From positions 118,296,001 to 118,360,000 of the forward strand of contig JBITNC010000001.1 of the NCBI GenBank assembly GCA_050084985.1: 64,000 bases of DNA, in the 5' to 3' direction. A program made the translations under genes and the position numbers. The DNA is from Nageia nagi (lineage: Eukaryota > Pinophyta). This document shows, piece after piece, positions 44,612-55,650 of this stretch; position 1 is the first letter of the stretch; the number at the start of each line of letters is the position of its first letter. Below the pieces are notes generated by a model. It did no database searches. It saw nothing but the letters and a program-made list of their open reading frames with translations, and was not told the origin of the DNA.

Positions 44612-45010
44612 TGTTACAATGATAAAAATATAAAAGGGGAAATATTAAAAAAATGTAATGAATATCAATTTGAAATAGGAAAATGATAATTATCTATGAA
44701 AATAATAGAGCATGCATTGATAAATAGAACACAAAATAGCAGATAAGGATAGGATTTTACTAAATAGTAATAGAATCATAGGCTGCTTTGAGGGGCTACC
44801 TCCTTACAACTCTTAAAAGTGAAAAATAATGTTTAAGATGCATTTCTCCACACACTTCTATCTATTTATAATAAACTAACCCTAACCCTAATAGTAATGC
44901 AAAATTGGGCCTCACCCTTACAATCACAATATTACAGTTTACAATATAGGCTGATAATTAAATAAAATACTAATACTAACACTAAAATGTTAGGATGTGG
45001 GATCCTAATA
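44612..45010 (-). repeat. 5' LTR of element D
   Basis: Plus-strand start tgttacaatgataaaa and end gatcctaata (CA to TA). TATA and telo-box words at 44861-44893 match the other LTR. Confidence 0.93.
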
Positions 45011-45015
45011 GTTAT
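45011..45015. other. Target-site duplication GTTAT, right copy (element D)
   Basis: Equals 39065-39069. Element C coding resumes here. Confidence 0.93.
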
Positions 45016-45699
45016 TCACCATTGATACCTCAATATATAGAATCCAAAAAGTACAAGGGTAAAGGAATTGGATGGAATGAATAAGGAATTGAAGAGTTAC
45101 CTACAAAAATATTTGAATCAAATGAAAGAAAGAATAGCCTAGGATCAAAGAAGGTAATTCAAAAAAATCTAGTCTCATACAATAATGATTAAGAATCAAA
45201 TACATAATTAGATATGCAGTTATTCAACATGGTCGACCTAATACCAAAAATGCTAGCACCAATGCCTTCTCTAACCTTACCACCAATGCTACAAACATAG
45301 ATAGATATTCCTCTTATCTCATGTTTGATAAGGTAGTTTTCAAGACTACTGATGTATTTGAAACAAATGATGTGTTTTTGCATATAGTGGGTGTAAGATT
45401 AAAGTTCAAACTATTTTATCCCAAGACGCAAGGCAAGGTTATTTATCATCTTGTTTCTTACTTTGGAGAAGATATGGAGGACATAATAGGTTCTTCCCTA
45501 CTACACTAGCGTACCTTCTTTTGTCATTTTGTAGGAGTAGGCTAGGTAGCTAGGGGCATGTATGTATGTGTGATATTTTTTCTCTTATGAAATAATAGGA
45601 TTAGGGGCATTACCTAACCTTTCTCAACGTGGTGATGAGATACCATGATTAAATAATTATCCTATTTAGATAAACATTGGTACAAATGAAGTACTACAA

Positions 45700-46560
45700 A
45701 TTATTTAGATTGGAACATAAATTATTAGGAAAGATACATAAGCATATCAATAATTCTTAACAAAATTCAAGGATATGTTTGCTTGGGAATATATTGATAT
45801 GATAGGGTTAGATCCATATTTTGTGACTCATAATTTAGTACTATAGAAAGATGCTAAACCTATATAGTAGAAAAGAAGACCAATGCAGCCAAAGCATTAT
45901 TTCCTAGTTAAAAAAGAAATTGATAAGTATCTCAAGGTAGGATTCATTGAACCTATTGATTACTCACCTTGGTTGGCTAACATTGTCCCAACTTTGAAAC
46001 CAAATAGAGAAATCAAATATTGTACAGATTTCAAAGACTTAAATAAGGCTTTCCCAAAAGAAAATTTTCCTTTTCCACACAATGAAACAATTATGGATTC
46101 AACAAAAGGATATGAGTTGTTATCTTTCATGGATGGTTTCTCAAGCTATAATCAAATCAAAATCAACAAAGAATATCACCATAAGATAATAATCACCACA
46201 CCTTGGGAAACATTTTATTGGGTAGTCATCCCTTTGGCCTAAAAAATGTGGGAGAAACATACCAAAGGGATATGGTAATTATGTTTCATAACTTCATTCA
46301 TAAATCAATTGAAGTATATGTGGATGATATTCTTGCTAAATAAACTAAGAATGAAAATCATTAATAGACTGAAGAGTCATTTTTGAACTAATGAAATAAT
46401 TTAACTTGAAGCTAAATCCTAAGAAGTGTGTTTTTAGGGTATCTAGTAGTAAGTTGCTTGGTTACATTGTATCTAGAAGAGGCATAGAAATAGACCCTAA
46501 TAAGGTTAAATCTATAATGGACATGCCTCTACCAAAGAATATTAGATAACTCAAAAGTCT
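45700..46560 (+). pseudogene. Element C reverse transcriptase
   Basis: FLTKFKDMFAWEYIDMIGLD and 'FVTHNLVL' lead into RT. The open part 45883-46242 has FLVKKEIDKYLKVGFIEPID, WLANIVPTLKPNREIKYCTD, FKDLNKAFPKENFPFPHNET and YELLSFMDGFSSYNQIKINK (first catalytic Asp, F-M-D-G-F). Y-V-D-D-I-L-A-K (about 46315-46340) is intact. 'LGYIVSRRGIEIDPNKVKSI' like text at 46450 ends it. This is the typical Tat/Athila RT wording. Stops at 46241 and around 46340 disable it. Confidence 0.9.
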
Positions 46561-46599
46561 ATAAGAGAAGATACAAGTAGTTAAAGATTCATATCTCAG

Positions 46600-46990
46600 T
46601 TAGTGAATAGAACAACTCCATTCTTGTACTTTCTTAGGAAAGGAAATAGGTTCATATGGACAAAGGAGTGTCAAAAATCATTTGAAGACATCAAAAACTA
46701 ATTTTTCAATCCTCCTATGTTGTAGCTAATTTATCATAACAAACCTCTATGCTTTTATATCTTAGCTATAAGAAATGCTATTAGGATAGTCCTTGTACAA
46801 ATTGGAAAAGAAAACAAGGAGAGGCCTTTGTATTATTTAACTAAGACACTTCAGAATGCAGAAGTAAATTACACACCAATCAAGAATTTTTACTGCAATA
46901 GTTTACACTATACATAAATTGAGGCACTACATGATCACAAACATTACTTTGATTATAGTTCAAGTTGATCCATTGAGATATTTATTATCA
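46600..46990 (+). pseudogene. Element C RNase H
   Basis: FIWTKECQKSFEDIKN, NKPLCFYILAIRNAIRIVLV, QIGKENKERPLYYLTKTLQN and AEVNYTPIKNF: a normal Ty3/gypsy RNase H, with the first Asp (L-Y-x-x-A-x-D... ) replaced. Frameshifts. Confidence 0.8.
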
Positions 46991-47159
46991 AATTCATAAT
47001 TGCAAGGAATAGCAACCAAATGGATAATGGATTTATAGTATTTTAATCTTTTATATACACATCAAAAAATAGCCAAAGAATAGGTTATATTAGATATGCT
47101 TGCAACAACACCCTATGAAAAAGATATTTACATAAATAAACTTGTTCAACTAGTTGAAC

Positions 47160-47580
47160 AATGTGAGGACAAAACATGGACACTATTATTTGATGGATCC
47201 AAATATTTGCAAGGGGTTGTATAAGGATTGTGCTATTATCTTTTGAAGCTGGTATGATTCCTATGGCTTAGAAGATAAATTTTTATTGCACTAATAATAT
47301 GGTTGAGTATGAATCTTTGGTATTAGGACTATAGGTAACAATTAATCATGGATTTAGTCAGTTAAAAGTTTATAGTGACTCATAACTTGTCATAAATTAA
47401 ATCAATGATGCTTACAACACAAAAGGTGAGAAATTATACCCATATAAGGACTTAGTTTTTTTGATGGTTCAAATATGCTTTACACAAGTTTAGTTTGAAA
47501 ATATTTCAAGAAATAATAACATATTTGTAGATGCTATGGGTAATGCATCTTCATTAATACATTTCTCAATTGAAGATGAG
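47160..47580 (+). pseudogene. Element C second (archaeal-type) RNase H
   Basis: WTLLFDGSKYLQG (first Asp, D-G-S), then NFYCTNNMVEYESLVLGLQ (catalytic Glu in N-x-x-E-Y-x-x-L), LKVYSDSQLVINQIN (third Asp in S-D-S-Q-L-V), 'QFENISRNNNIFVDAMGNASS' (final Asp/N-x-x-A-D). A second RNase H following the first is diagnostic of the Tat lineage of plant Ty3/gypsy elements. Several frame changes. Confidence 0.82.
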
Positions 47581-47799
47581 GAAACTATTATCAAAATCAA
47601 CACCCTTAGATATTGTTATTTTATGGATGATGATGATTACAAAGGGTTATTCATGAAAAAGCCACTCATATGTGTTATTCTTCCATTATACAAATGGTAT
47701 GATGAAATCTACAACTAGCTAAAGCAAGGGAATGTTATGGATTCATTTCAATCCAAGTTACTTAAATGAATATTGAAATGCATGGCTATAAGGAATTTC

Positions 47800-48925
47800 A
47801 TTATTGGTGAAATTTTTTATAAAAGATCATTTGATGATACTTTGATTAGGTATCTAAATGAAACTTAAGCAAATAAATCTATGTAACAAGTACATGATAG
47901 CATAAATAGAAGACATTTCAATGGTAAATCCATCTTTCATAAGCTCTAAATACTAGGATATAATTGGCCATCCATGGAAAATGATTGCATTGTACATATT
48001 CACTTGAAATAAGATCCTTAAAGCATATTAGCCACAATAATATCTCCTAGGCCTTTTGGTATTTAGGATTTGGATTTAATTAGAGTTATCAACCCCAAAT
48101 CTAATGAGGGACACAAATTTATTTTAGTTACTACTGAATACTTTACAAAATGGGTAGAAGTTGTATCATTAATATCATCTAAAGGTGCTCAAATTGTGAA
48201 ATTCATGACTAAAAATATTATAGCAAGATTTGGTATTCCATCTCATGTAATCATGGACAATGAAAAGAATTTCAAAAATAAACAAGGGAAATCTGCAAGA
48301 GCTTCAAAATCAAGAAAATATTTTCATCAACATATTATTCATAAGAAAATGGATAAGTAGAAGTGACCAACAAAACCATTATCAATAGTTTATGCAAGAC
48401 AATCAAGAAAACTCATAGAGATTGGCATTCATAGTTTATATATGCTCTTTGGCCATATAGAACAAGCATCATATAAGTTATAGGTTGCACACCATTGTCA
48501 TTAGTCTATGGAGATGAGGAAATCCTACCATTATAAGAAGAAATACCATCATCAATGGTGTCTTTATAAGGCATCATTGATTGTGAAGAGAAGTGAAAAG
48601 CAAGATTAAGGAAACTAGAAGGATTAGGTAAAAAACAAATCCATACCTTTGAACATCTTAGAGCTTATCAAAGAAGAGCTATGAATCATATAGAAAGAAG
48701 ATTGTACCAAGAGAATTCCAAGTAGGTGACCTAGTACTCAAAGCAAATAATCATAAATCACTAGCTAAAAAATAAGAGAAGAATATGTTTGAAACAAATT
48801 GGATAGGCCCATATATTATCAAATAAAATATCCAACTAATGCATATAGATTCATAACAATTTATGGTAAAATGGATAAATTCTCAACCAATGCAAAACAC
48901 CTCAAGCCCTTTTATGTATAAGGGA
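47800..48925 (+). pseudogene. Element C integrase
   Basis: Zinc region 'GHPWKMIALYIFT' (degenerate), then DLIRVINPKSNEGHKFILVT (first Asp), TEYFTKWVEVVSL, ARFGIPSHVIMDNEKNF (second Asp) and, after a stop, GQVEVTNKTI-like text at about 48352-48385 with the catalytic Glu. The end reads 'FSTNAKHLKPFYV'. It is the same integrase type as in element 1 (GHKFILVATEYYTKWVEAIP there), supporting a common lineage. Inactive. Confidence 0.88.
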
Positions 48926-50459
48926 AGCTTGTTATATAGATTGTAGCATTCATCTTTCAATCAATTATTAGATTAAAGGTTATATATTAGGATCTTAACT
49001 CTATTTTCATTCTATTAAGCCAACACATATACTAGCTTCTTGCATAAATTTTTATCATTTTCCTTAGCATCTTCATTAGCATTATTAATGCATTTAATAT
49101 AATAGTACAAGTCAAATGAATCTAAGGTCATACTTAGGTGAGGCAAGACATATTGCATCATTAAATTAGGGTCAATTAGTTGTCTTATGCATATCAATGA
49201 TATAGGTTTAGTGAGTCATACAAATAATAACTTGGGTAATTTAATTTATATATCAAATATCACATATAAATCAAATATCTTAGGGTAGCTATACCTTAAC
49301 ACTAGAATAATTCTAATATTAGAAAAGCATTGAAGCTCAGTGCCCATGCTACTTTGTGAATCTAAGATAACATCATTGTCTATGCTAGCATTCATGCAAT
49401 AAATGAAATAGTTCATCAAAGTTAAGTATAGGTATTGTTACCTACTCTCTTACCTTTACATACACATTCATAATTCACTTCTATCATGCTTAGTGACTTG
49501 CTTGATACATCATGTCCTTTTTTGGTGGATGTTTAATAACCATCATTATTTTATGATCACTTGGTTGGAATTACATCAACCATTTTCTTGGTTTATCTTG
49601 GTGATTAGGACTAAATTAATCATCAACCTAATGGCCATATTATCATTGGCACTATAATTATTCATGGTTGGGAAACAAACCAACCATGTTTGAGTCACCT
49701 TTGTTGGTTGAGTCTAAACTAACCATCACCTTTATATCACATCTAATAATGGGGCATGTACCTCATGATGATGTATATCATATCTCTTTAAATCACCTTT
49801 GTTGGTTTTATCTCAACTAATCTCTATTATCATCTTTGAGTAACCTATTTTGATTGGGTCTCCACTAACCATCACCATGCTAGTTTATATGTTACATCTC
49901 AAAATGGGACATGTGCCTCATGATAATGTTAACATATATATATATATTTGATTGGATGTGTTCCATCTAAGAATGGGGCATGTACCCCATGATGATGTGG
50001 ACACCTTTATCATAATCTTATATGTACAAATCTAAGAATAAAATATTGAGTATTTATGTATTTAGTGTTCTCAAGATGATGTAGGAATCTTATATTAATT
50101 TCATCCTTTATTCATTACTGTTATATTATTTTGTATGAAATGTTGTGATGATTTACTCTTATTATCACTATTATAGTTCTTATAAGTTAATTAGATATAT
50201 AATTAAAATTTTGGCTTTTTGTTTCTCACATTTTTAGGTTATTATTTGTTCTTGGTTGATTATACTTCATGCAAGCCATTACATCTCATAACCAAGGCAA
50301 AGAGGAGGCAATATACATCATCATTCCTTGATGATTCAAACATTTCTTTAACTAAACTAGGGAAGTATCAAATTTTTCTTCTCTTTACCTTTACTTCCTT
50401 TGATAGCATAATATCATTTCAAAATTCATTCTCATTATACTTACAAAGGGAAATATCTA
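48926..50459 (+). other. Spacer between pol and 3' LTR of element C, with imperfect repeats
   Basis: No gene. The words 'aatggggcatgtacctcatgatgatg' (near 49751, 49905, 49972) and 'gttggttgagtctaaactaaccatca' (near 49590, 49700, 49800, 49855) repeat irregularly at 50-150 bp. It parallels the repeat-filled spacers of element 1 and element B. Confidence 0.6.
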
Positions 50460-51155
50460 TTGATAACCTATTATCACATTTTATCATATTTTGATCATAT
50501 TTCACCTTATTATCACATATTTCTTAGGTTGTATTCTTATTTTTATGTTAGGAACATTGAGACAACTTCAACCTTCTCATAAGGTTCAAATGGTGATATC
50601 ACACCTAATATAATTGTAAATATATCTAACCTAGGGAAAGAATATCAATATTACATCTTGATAGCCAATACCCTACACTTAGATGTTTATAAACACTACC
50701 TATTGAGATTGGAATCTTGTTATCACTTAAGAAAATATCTATCATCTATCTTTGTTGTCATTTGCTTAGTTTGACTTATCAATACATCTATTATTATCTA
50801 TCCTTACTAGCAGATATTATTCTATTGAAATGCTAGCACTTTCCCTAAGCTATTAAAATCTATCACCTATGTTTAGATCCTTTCTACTGTGCTCTGTGAG
50901 GTTCATACATCAAGATCACCTCTTTCTGATAAGTTCATTATGCATAAACTTTGCTTCAATACATGAGGACATAGGTATTTATCCTACACTTGATTCCATC
51001 TCTTTAGTTTGTGCATTCATGTTGTATCTTAACATAGATAATATTCATAATTCTATTATTATTCTCCATTTCCCATTATTCATGTATGTTTATTTGAGTT
51101 AAATAGCTTAGCTAATACATACCTAAATTTTTATTTGTATTTATTTCATTTAGGC
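50460..51155 (+). repeat. 3' LTR of element C, degenerate
   Basis: Collinear with 35830-36488 (for example 'ttcttaggttgt(a/g)ttcttatttttatgttagg', 'cactacctattgagattggaatcttgtt', 'tacctaaat...tttcatttagg'). The first 100 bases of the LTR are missing or rearranged and the final bases are altered, so both edges are approximate. Confidence 0.8.
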
Positions 51156-51159
51156 TAAA

Positions 51160-51480
51160 AAACTAGGTGTACCAAAACACATATCAATAATATAATCAAT
51201 TCCAATAAAATAATCACCAAAAATCATGGTATTATTATCACATAAAGTACAAAAGTTTCCATATTGGTGATCAAGTGATCTTATATGATAGTCATTACAA
51301 ATATAATCTAGGGAGATTAAAAATTTGTTGGTTAGGACTATTTATTTTTGGAAGTATCACAAAATCAAAAAGGATATTTAGGTCAATTTATAACTTTCCT
51401 TAAAGTGCTTTATAGGTGGTTATCTTAGTATTGCCTATGATCCCATCATTAAAAGTCAACTACCTATGGTGGTAGTTAAT
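51160..51480 (+). pseudogene. Element A integrase, C-terminal piece
   Basis: After the LTR of element C the frame of A resumes. 'HKVQKF..W' corresponds to K-x-R-x-F-x-x-G-D. 'VILYDSHYKYNLGRLKI.WLGLFIFGSITK' corresponds to the plant motif L-L-Y-D-S-R...H-P-G-K-L-x-x-x-W-L-G-P-Y-x-V. 'KSQLPM' ends it. Frameshifts. This is what shows that element C inserted into element A. Confidence 0.65.
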
Positions 51481-51963
51481 AAATGCTAATTTATGGTCAC
51501 AAAAATGACACCTAAGAATCTACAAAGGCAACTATTAATCATCCACTTAGCCATTTTTAACCATACCCTTAATATATAAGGTGACAATTATAAACTATCC
51601 TCTAAAATAATAGTGTGTTAGATATAAATCACTGTCTTATATATTAAGGGGGTAGATTAAAATCACTATCAAATAATTTAAAAAAATATAATATGCAATA
51701 GTATGGAAGAATTCTTTTATTAGAAAATATTATGGAATAATGCTTTAAAAATACCCTCTAATTCACCTTTGAACTCAATCATAGTGCTGACCATGGGCTC
51801 TTAGAGGATGTCCTAGTTGAACTGACTAGTTATTATTCAATCTCTTACCTTACTCATCCTGATACAAGATTGGAAATACCTGAAGGAATGCCTAATCACA
51901 CATCTATAGTGTCCCAATTAATGGATATCTAACATATAACTTTTTCATGCTTGTCATAAACCT
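51481..51963. other. Right flank of element A, nothing certain
   Basis: A purine-rich word (attaagggggtagatt, 51645-51660) could be the polypurine tract of element A with a 3' LTR following. No matching 5' copy is recognised. Confidence 0.35.
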
Positions 51964-52046
51964 ATTAAAAAGTGATAAACTATCAAAAAGTAATAAACAA
52001 CTAAAAAGTAATAAATTGCCAAAAAGTGATAAACTATCTATATTAA
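51964..52046. repeat. 18-20 bp tandem repeat (aaaagtgataaactatc)
   Basis: Four imperfect copies: 'aaaaagtgataaactatc', 'aaaaagtaataaacaact', 'aaaaagtaataaattgcc', 'aaaaagtgataaactatc'. Confidence 0.8.
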
Positions 52047-52049
52047 AAT

Positions 52050-52466
52050 ATTTTTAGATATACATTATGATATATTCTAGCAGTATTGTAAAGATTATTT
52101 GAATCATTTGAGCATAATTGTGTAATTCTTGATCCTACATACATTCTTTATCATTTGATCATAATTGTAGAGCATATTTGAATCTTATTATGCTTACCTC
52201 TATGTTCATTTTCCATGTACATTACATAATCTTCATTTCCAAAAATTGCCTTAAAAGCTAATGACTATTGTAATAGTCCTATCAAAAAGTCACAAACTAT
52301 ATTTTTCATGCTTATACATTTTTACCACCATTAAACCAAAAGAGGTGCTTGATATCACAATTTGGAGTTTAATATACCAAATTTTTAAAAAACATATGCT
52401 AGAAGAAAAAGAAACCCAAAATATATCTCAAAATAAATCCTAAAAACTATCTTGGAGAAGGAAAGA
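52050..52466 (-). repeat. Inverted-repeat arm, pairs with 54600-55000
   Basis: The reverse complement of this stretch is found at about 54600-55000, for example 'gatcataattgtagagcatatttgaatcttatta' (52155) against 'taataagattcaaatatgctctacaattatgatc' (54867). The arms are about 400 bp and about 2.1 kb apart. A shorter copy is at 55838-55935. Confidence 0.82.
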
Positions 52467-53993
52467 TGATGTAACTCTAAAATCCACCCTCTTTTTCATT
52501 AAGTTTTTAGCCTTTAAATAGCCTAAAATACAAGTACTACCACATGGGTTTAGTACATGGTTTTAGCATATGCAATTATTCTAAAAATAGAACCTAAAGA
52601 TAGAACTAAAAGTAAAAGTGAAATATGGGTTGTAAGAAAAATATTTCAGGACTCGAAATTGTCTCCTATGGGAGACATTACAATCTTTTAGATTTTTAAA
52701 TTCTATGTGATTTAAAAAAAAGGGGCTCAAAATGATATTAGGATCAAAAGTTAAGACCTCTACAAGGTGCATCATTCTCCTTAGTAAAAAAGAACTTGGC
52801 CCTTGAGTTCCTCTTATTTCAAAAAGTGACAACATCCATGAAAAAGAATCAATCCTTAATAGAATTACTAAGAGTAATATGTAATATGAATATATGGTGT
52901 TTATGGTTAACACTCAACCCTAAGTGTTTATGGTGAACACTCAACCTCAGTGTTTATGGCAAATGCTCAACCACATTGTTTAAGGTTAACACTCAACCCT
53001 CGGTGTTTATGGCTAACACTCAACCCTTAATGTTTATGACTAAAACTCAACCTTAATACTTTTAATAATGAGAGTAATATGTAAGGAAAATCTATGAGTG
53101 TTTCTAGCTAGCACTTGAACCTATAGAATTCTCAAGACCCATTCACTTGCATCAAATAAAATCTCCTCTAAGGCTACATAAATCCTTCTGCAAGTACTTT
53201 CACACCAAGCACTAATAGTCTTCAAGTGTTTATGGATAATACCAAACCCATAGTATTTCCAAATCCCATCCATATACATCATCTAAACTCTCTCATTTCT
53301 CTTTTCCAAGAACACACACCTTCTAAAATACAGATCTATTCAAATCCACTCTTGAAGATTCTTCAACTATTCAAATCCTTCAAAACCCTCATGCATGTCT
53401 CAAAAACATATCACCCATATATATGCAAAATCACTCAAATAAGAAGATGGAGGAATGCTAATGGGTAATCCCCCCTCACAAGTAGGATTTTACTTTCTTT
53501 GACACCAAATGATGTATATTTTTACAAGAGACCAAAATAGATCTCCAAAATTGATCCACAACACACAAGTAAATCAATGGAAAAATAAAATTCATAATAA
53601 CAAATCTTTAGTCTTCTGAATCTACACTCATCCCTTAAAAGGATTACAATAAGCTTTTATAAAGTATGTATTTCCTTCTTTATAATTTTAAAAAAGCCTA
53701 AAATATAGCTTAGATGAGGCTTAAAATGGAGCCATGAATCCATTACTCAATGCATGCAATTATTCTAAAAATAGAGGTAAAAGTAAAAGTAAAATTTGGG
53801 ATGTACAAAAATCATTTGAAGCTTCAAAATTGTATCCCATGGGAGATATTACAATCTAATAAATTTTTAAATTATGCATGCTTTTAAAAAAAAGAGCTCA
53901 AAACAATATCCATATCAAAAGTTATGCCCTTTGAAAGTTGGAGTATTATTCTATTGCATAAAGAATGTGTAACTGGATATTACATGTGCATCA
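52467..53993 (-). mobile_element. Short LTR element, ~1.5 kb, with two different LTR types
   Basis: Minus strand. 3' LTR 52467-52774 (type 2: ends ...ggattttagagttacatca) and 5' LTR 53510-53993 (type 1: ends ...ggtctcttgtaaaaatatacatca) share the U3 half but differ in R/U5. Between them are 735 bp with a polypurine tract (minus actaaggagaa, 52775-52785) and a primer-site-like tttggtgtcaaag (53497-53509). No coding is seen inside. It could be one hybrid element or two abutting LTR fragments. Confidence 0.55.
52897..53057 (+). repeat. 27-bp minisatellite, six units
   Basis: gtgtttatggttaacactca plus accctaa, at 52897, 52924, 52950, 52976, 53003 and 53030. Weaker copies at about 53099 and 53224. 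Confidence 0.9.
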
Positions 53994-53995
53994 TT

Positions 53996-54215
53996 GGGAC
54001 ATATTTTGGGCTCCTTTTTTATAAGCATATGATTTTTAGAAACTTGGTATACTATATCCTAAATTGTGATATTAGGCACCTTCTTTGCTTCAATAGTGAT
54101 CTAATTGTACTAGCATGAAAAAGGTAGTTTATTTATTTTTAATATATTTGTTACAATAGTCACATCAACTTTTAGACCCCATTTTTTGACATGAAGATTA
54201 TGGAATATAGATGGA
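53996..54215 (+). repeat. Copy of the 220-250 bp repeat also at 54637-54870
   Basis: 'gggacatattttggg...agcatatg.tttttagaaa.....gtatact.....caaattgtgatattaggca' then 'gcatgaaaaa.g.agttt' and 'gacatgaagattatg.aat.tagatggaacatga'. It recurs in direct orientation at 54637-54870, partly at 55640-55710, and inverted at 52205-52450 and 55838-55935. Confidence 0.8.
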
Positions 54216-54219
54216 ACAT

Positions 54220-54540
54220 GAAAATAAATATAAGTATAATAAGATTCATATCATATGGTATAGTTGCATCATTTCACATCATATAGTGTATTTAGATCAT
54301 TTCATATCATATGATACAATTGTATCATTTGAAACCATATGATGTACTTAGATAATTTCATATTATACAATACAACTATATGTTTTCATATCATATGGTG
54401 CATTGTACATGTAAATAATTTCAAATAATTTGTTAATGTATTTAGATAATTTTATATCATACAATCTATATAGATAATTTTATATCATATGACATAGTTG
54501 CATTATTTCAGAACATATGGTGCTTGAGAACAACTTATCA
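54220..54540. repeat. Array of ATCATATGAT-centred palindromic units, copy 1
   Basis: Units of about 35-42 bp built on 'atttcatatcatatg(g/a)ta(t/c)a(g/a)ttg(c/t)atc'. Each unit holds the palindrome catatg or atcatatgat. An inverted copy of the whole array lies at 55935-56290. Confidence 0.8.
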
Positions 54541-54594
54541 CTTTTGGATTGATTTTTGACACTTGAAAAAAATCATAATTGGACAGTTTCTTTC

Positions 54595-55000
54595 CTTCTC
54601 CAAGATAGTTTTTATGATATATTTTGAGATATATTTTGGGTTCCTTTTTCTTCTAGCATATGTTTTTTAGAAATATGGTATATTAAACTCCAAATTGTGA
54701 TATCAGGCATCTCTTTTGGTTTAATGGTGGTAGAATTGTATAAGCATGAAAAATGCAGTTTGTGATTTTTTGATAGGCTTGTTACAATAGTCATTAGCAT
54801 TTGAGGTTATTTTTGGACATGAAGATTATGTAATCTAGATGGAACATGAACACAAAGGTAAGTATAATAAGATTCAAATATGCTCTACAATTATGATCAA
54901 ATGATTAAGAATATATGTAGGATGAAGAGTTACATAATTATGCTCAAATGATTCAAATATTATTTACAATACTACTAGAATATATCATAATAGAATATTC
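54595..55000 (+). repeat. Inverted-repeat arm, pairs with 52050-52466
   Basis: See the pairing at 52050-52466. It ends against the 5' LTR of the element at 55013. Confidence 0.82.
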
Positions 55001-55012
55001 TTTACAATACAA

Positions 55013-55503
55013 TGATGCACCTACAATATCTAGTTGCACTTTCTTCATGTAGTAGAATAATACCCCAACTTCCAAAGGTGTAACTTTTGATCTAGATACT
55101 ATTTTAAGCCCATTTGTTTTGTAAATTGTTTAGAATTTAAATATCTACAAGATTGTAACATATCCCATGGGAGATAATTTCAAGTCCTGAAATGTTTGTC
55201 ATACAACCCAAATTTTGCTTTTACTTCTATCTTTAGGTTCTATTTTTAGATAATTGGATGTATTGAGTAATGGATGCATGAATCCATTTTGGGCCTCATA
55301 TAAGCTATATTTTAGGCTTTTTTAAAATTAGAAAGGGAGAAAGAGATGATTTATAAAATATTATTGTAATCCTTTTGAGGAATCAATTTAGATTCAGAAG
55401 AATAAAGATTTCTTATTATGAATTTTATTCTTCCATTGATTTACTTATGTGTTGTGAATAGATTTCAAAGATCTATTTTGGTCTCTTGTAGGAATCTACA
55501 TCA
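55013..55503 (+). repeat. 5' LTR of element E (type 1)
   Basis: Starts tgatgcacctacaatatctag and ends ggaatctacatca, TG...CA, 491 bp. It matches 57440-57877 except for about 45 bases near the start missing in the 3' copy. Confidence 0.88.
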
Positions 55504-55520
55504 TTTGGTACTAGAGCCAA
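55504..55520 (+). promoter_or_regulatory. Primer-binding site of element E
   Basis: ttggtactagagccaat follows the 5' LTR. It is the initiator tRNA-Met site (tggtatcagagcc) with the ATC/ACT positions changed. Confidence 0.75.
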
Positions 55521-55556
55521 TTGATCTTGTTGGATAGAATATTAGATTTGAATCAT

Positions 55557-55650
55557 TATGGAAGAGAAGAAGATAAAGAAGCAACATGAATAGTTGCATT
55601 TGGAAGATACTATAAGGAGTATAAAGTCTAAATGTAGATGTATCATATGT
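55557..55650 (+). pseudogene. Element E gag start
   Basis: Met-Glu-Glu-Lys-Lys-Ile-Lys-Lys-Gln-His-Glu then a stop where Gln is expected, then LHLEDTIRSIKSKCR. The same start is seen on the minus strand at about 59190-59320. It breaks off at repeat DNA near 55650. Confidence 0.6.

Larger units (their letters stand above)
39070..45010 (-). mobile_element. Element D: Ty3/gypsy chromovirus with TSD
   Basis: 5941 bp on the minus strand, LTRs 39070-39470 and 44612-45010, tRNA-Met primer site, polypurine tract and a perfect GTTAT target duplication. Domain order on the minus strand is gag, zinc knuckle, protease, RT, RNase H, integrase and a chromodomain-like tail, as in plant chromoviruses. The RT frame is open for 179 codons, so this element is younger than its host element C. 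The LTRs differ by roughly a tenth by eye. Confidence 0.95.
35728..51155 (+). mobile_element. Element C: Ty3/gypsy Tat-lineage element, split by element D
   Basis: 5' LTR 35728-36494, gag, protease, [element D 39070-45010], RT, RNase H, a second RNase H, integrase, 1.5-kb spacer and a degenerate 3' LTR (about 50460-51155). The extra RNase H after the normal one is a hallmark of the Tat lineage. It sits in the integrase C-terminus of element A, which resumes after 51155. The right boundary is not exact and a TSD was not proved. Many stops. Confidence 0.88.
21900..51480 (+). mobile_element. Old Ty3/gypsy element A, split by elements B and C
   Basis: Gag, protease, RT, RNase H and the integrase start lie at 21900-27363. 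The integrase core continues at 35213-35727 after element B. Its C-terminal domain continues at about 51160-51480 after element C. Removing the two insertions (27364-35212 plus one TSD; 35728 to about 51155) gives a normal Ty3/gypsy domain order. Stops and frameshifts occur every few dozen codons, so this is the oldest element here. LTR ends are not resolved. Confidence 0.85.

Noticed and set aside
51600-52040. 3' LTR of element A
   Set aside because: A purine tract precedes it, but I could not match the sequence to the proposed 5' LTR at 19541-20310.
53226-53468. 80-codon plus-strand frame
   Set aside because: Lies inside the short minus-strand LTR element, with no recognisable domain.
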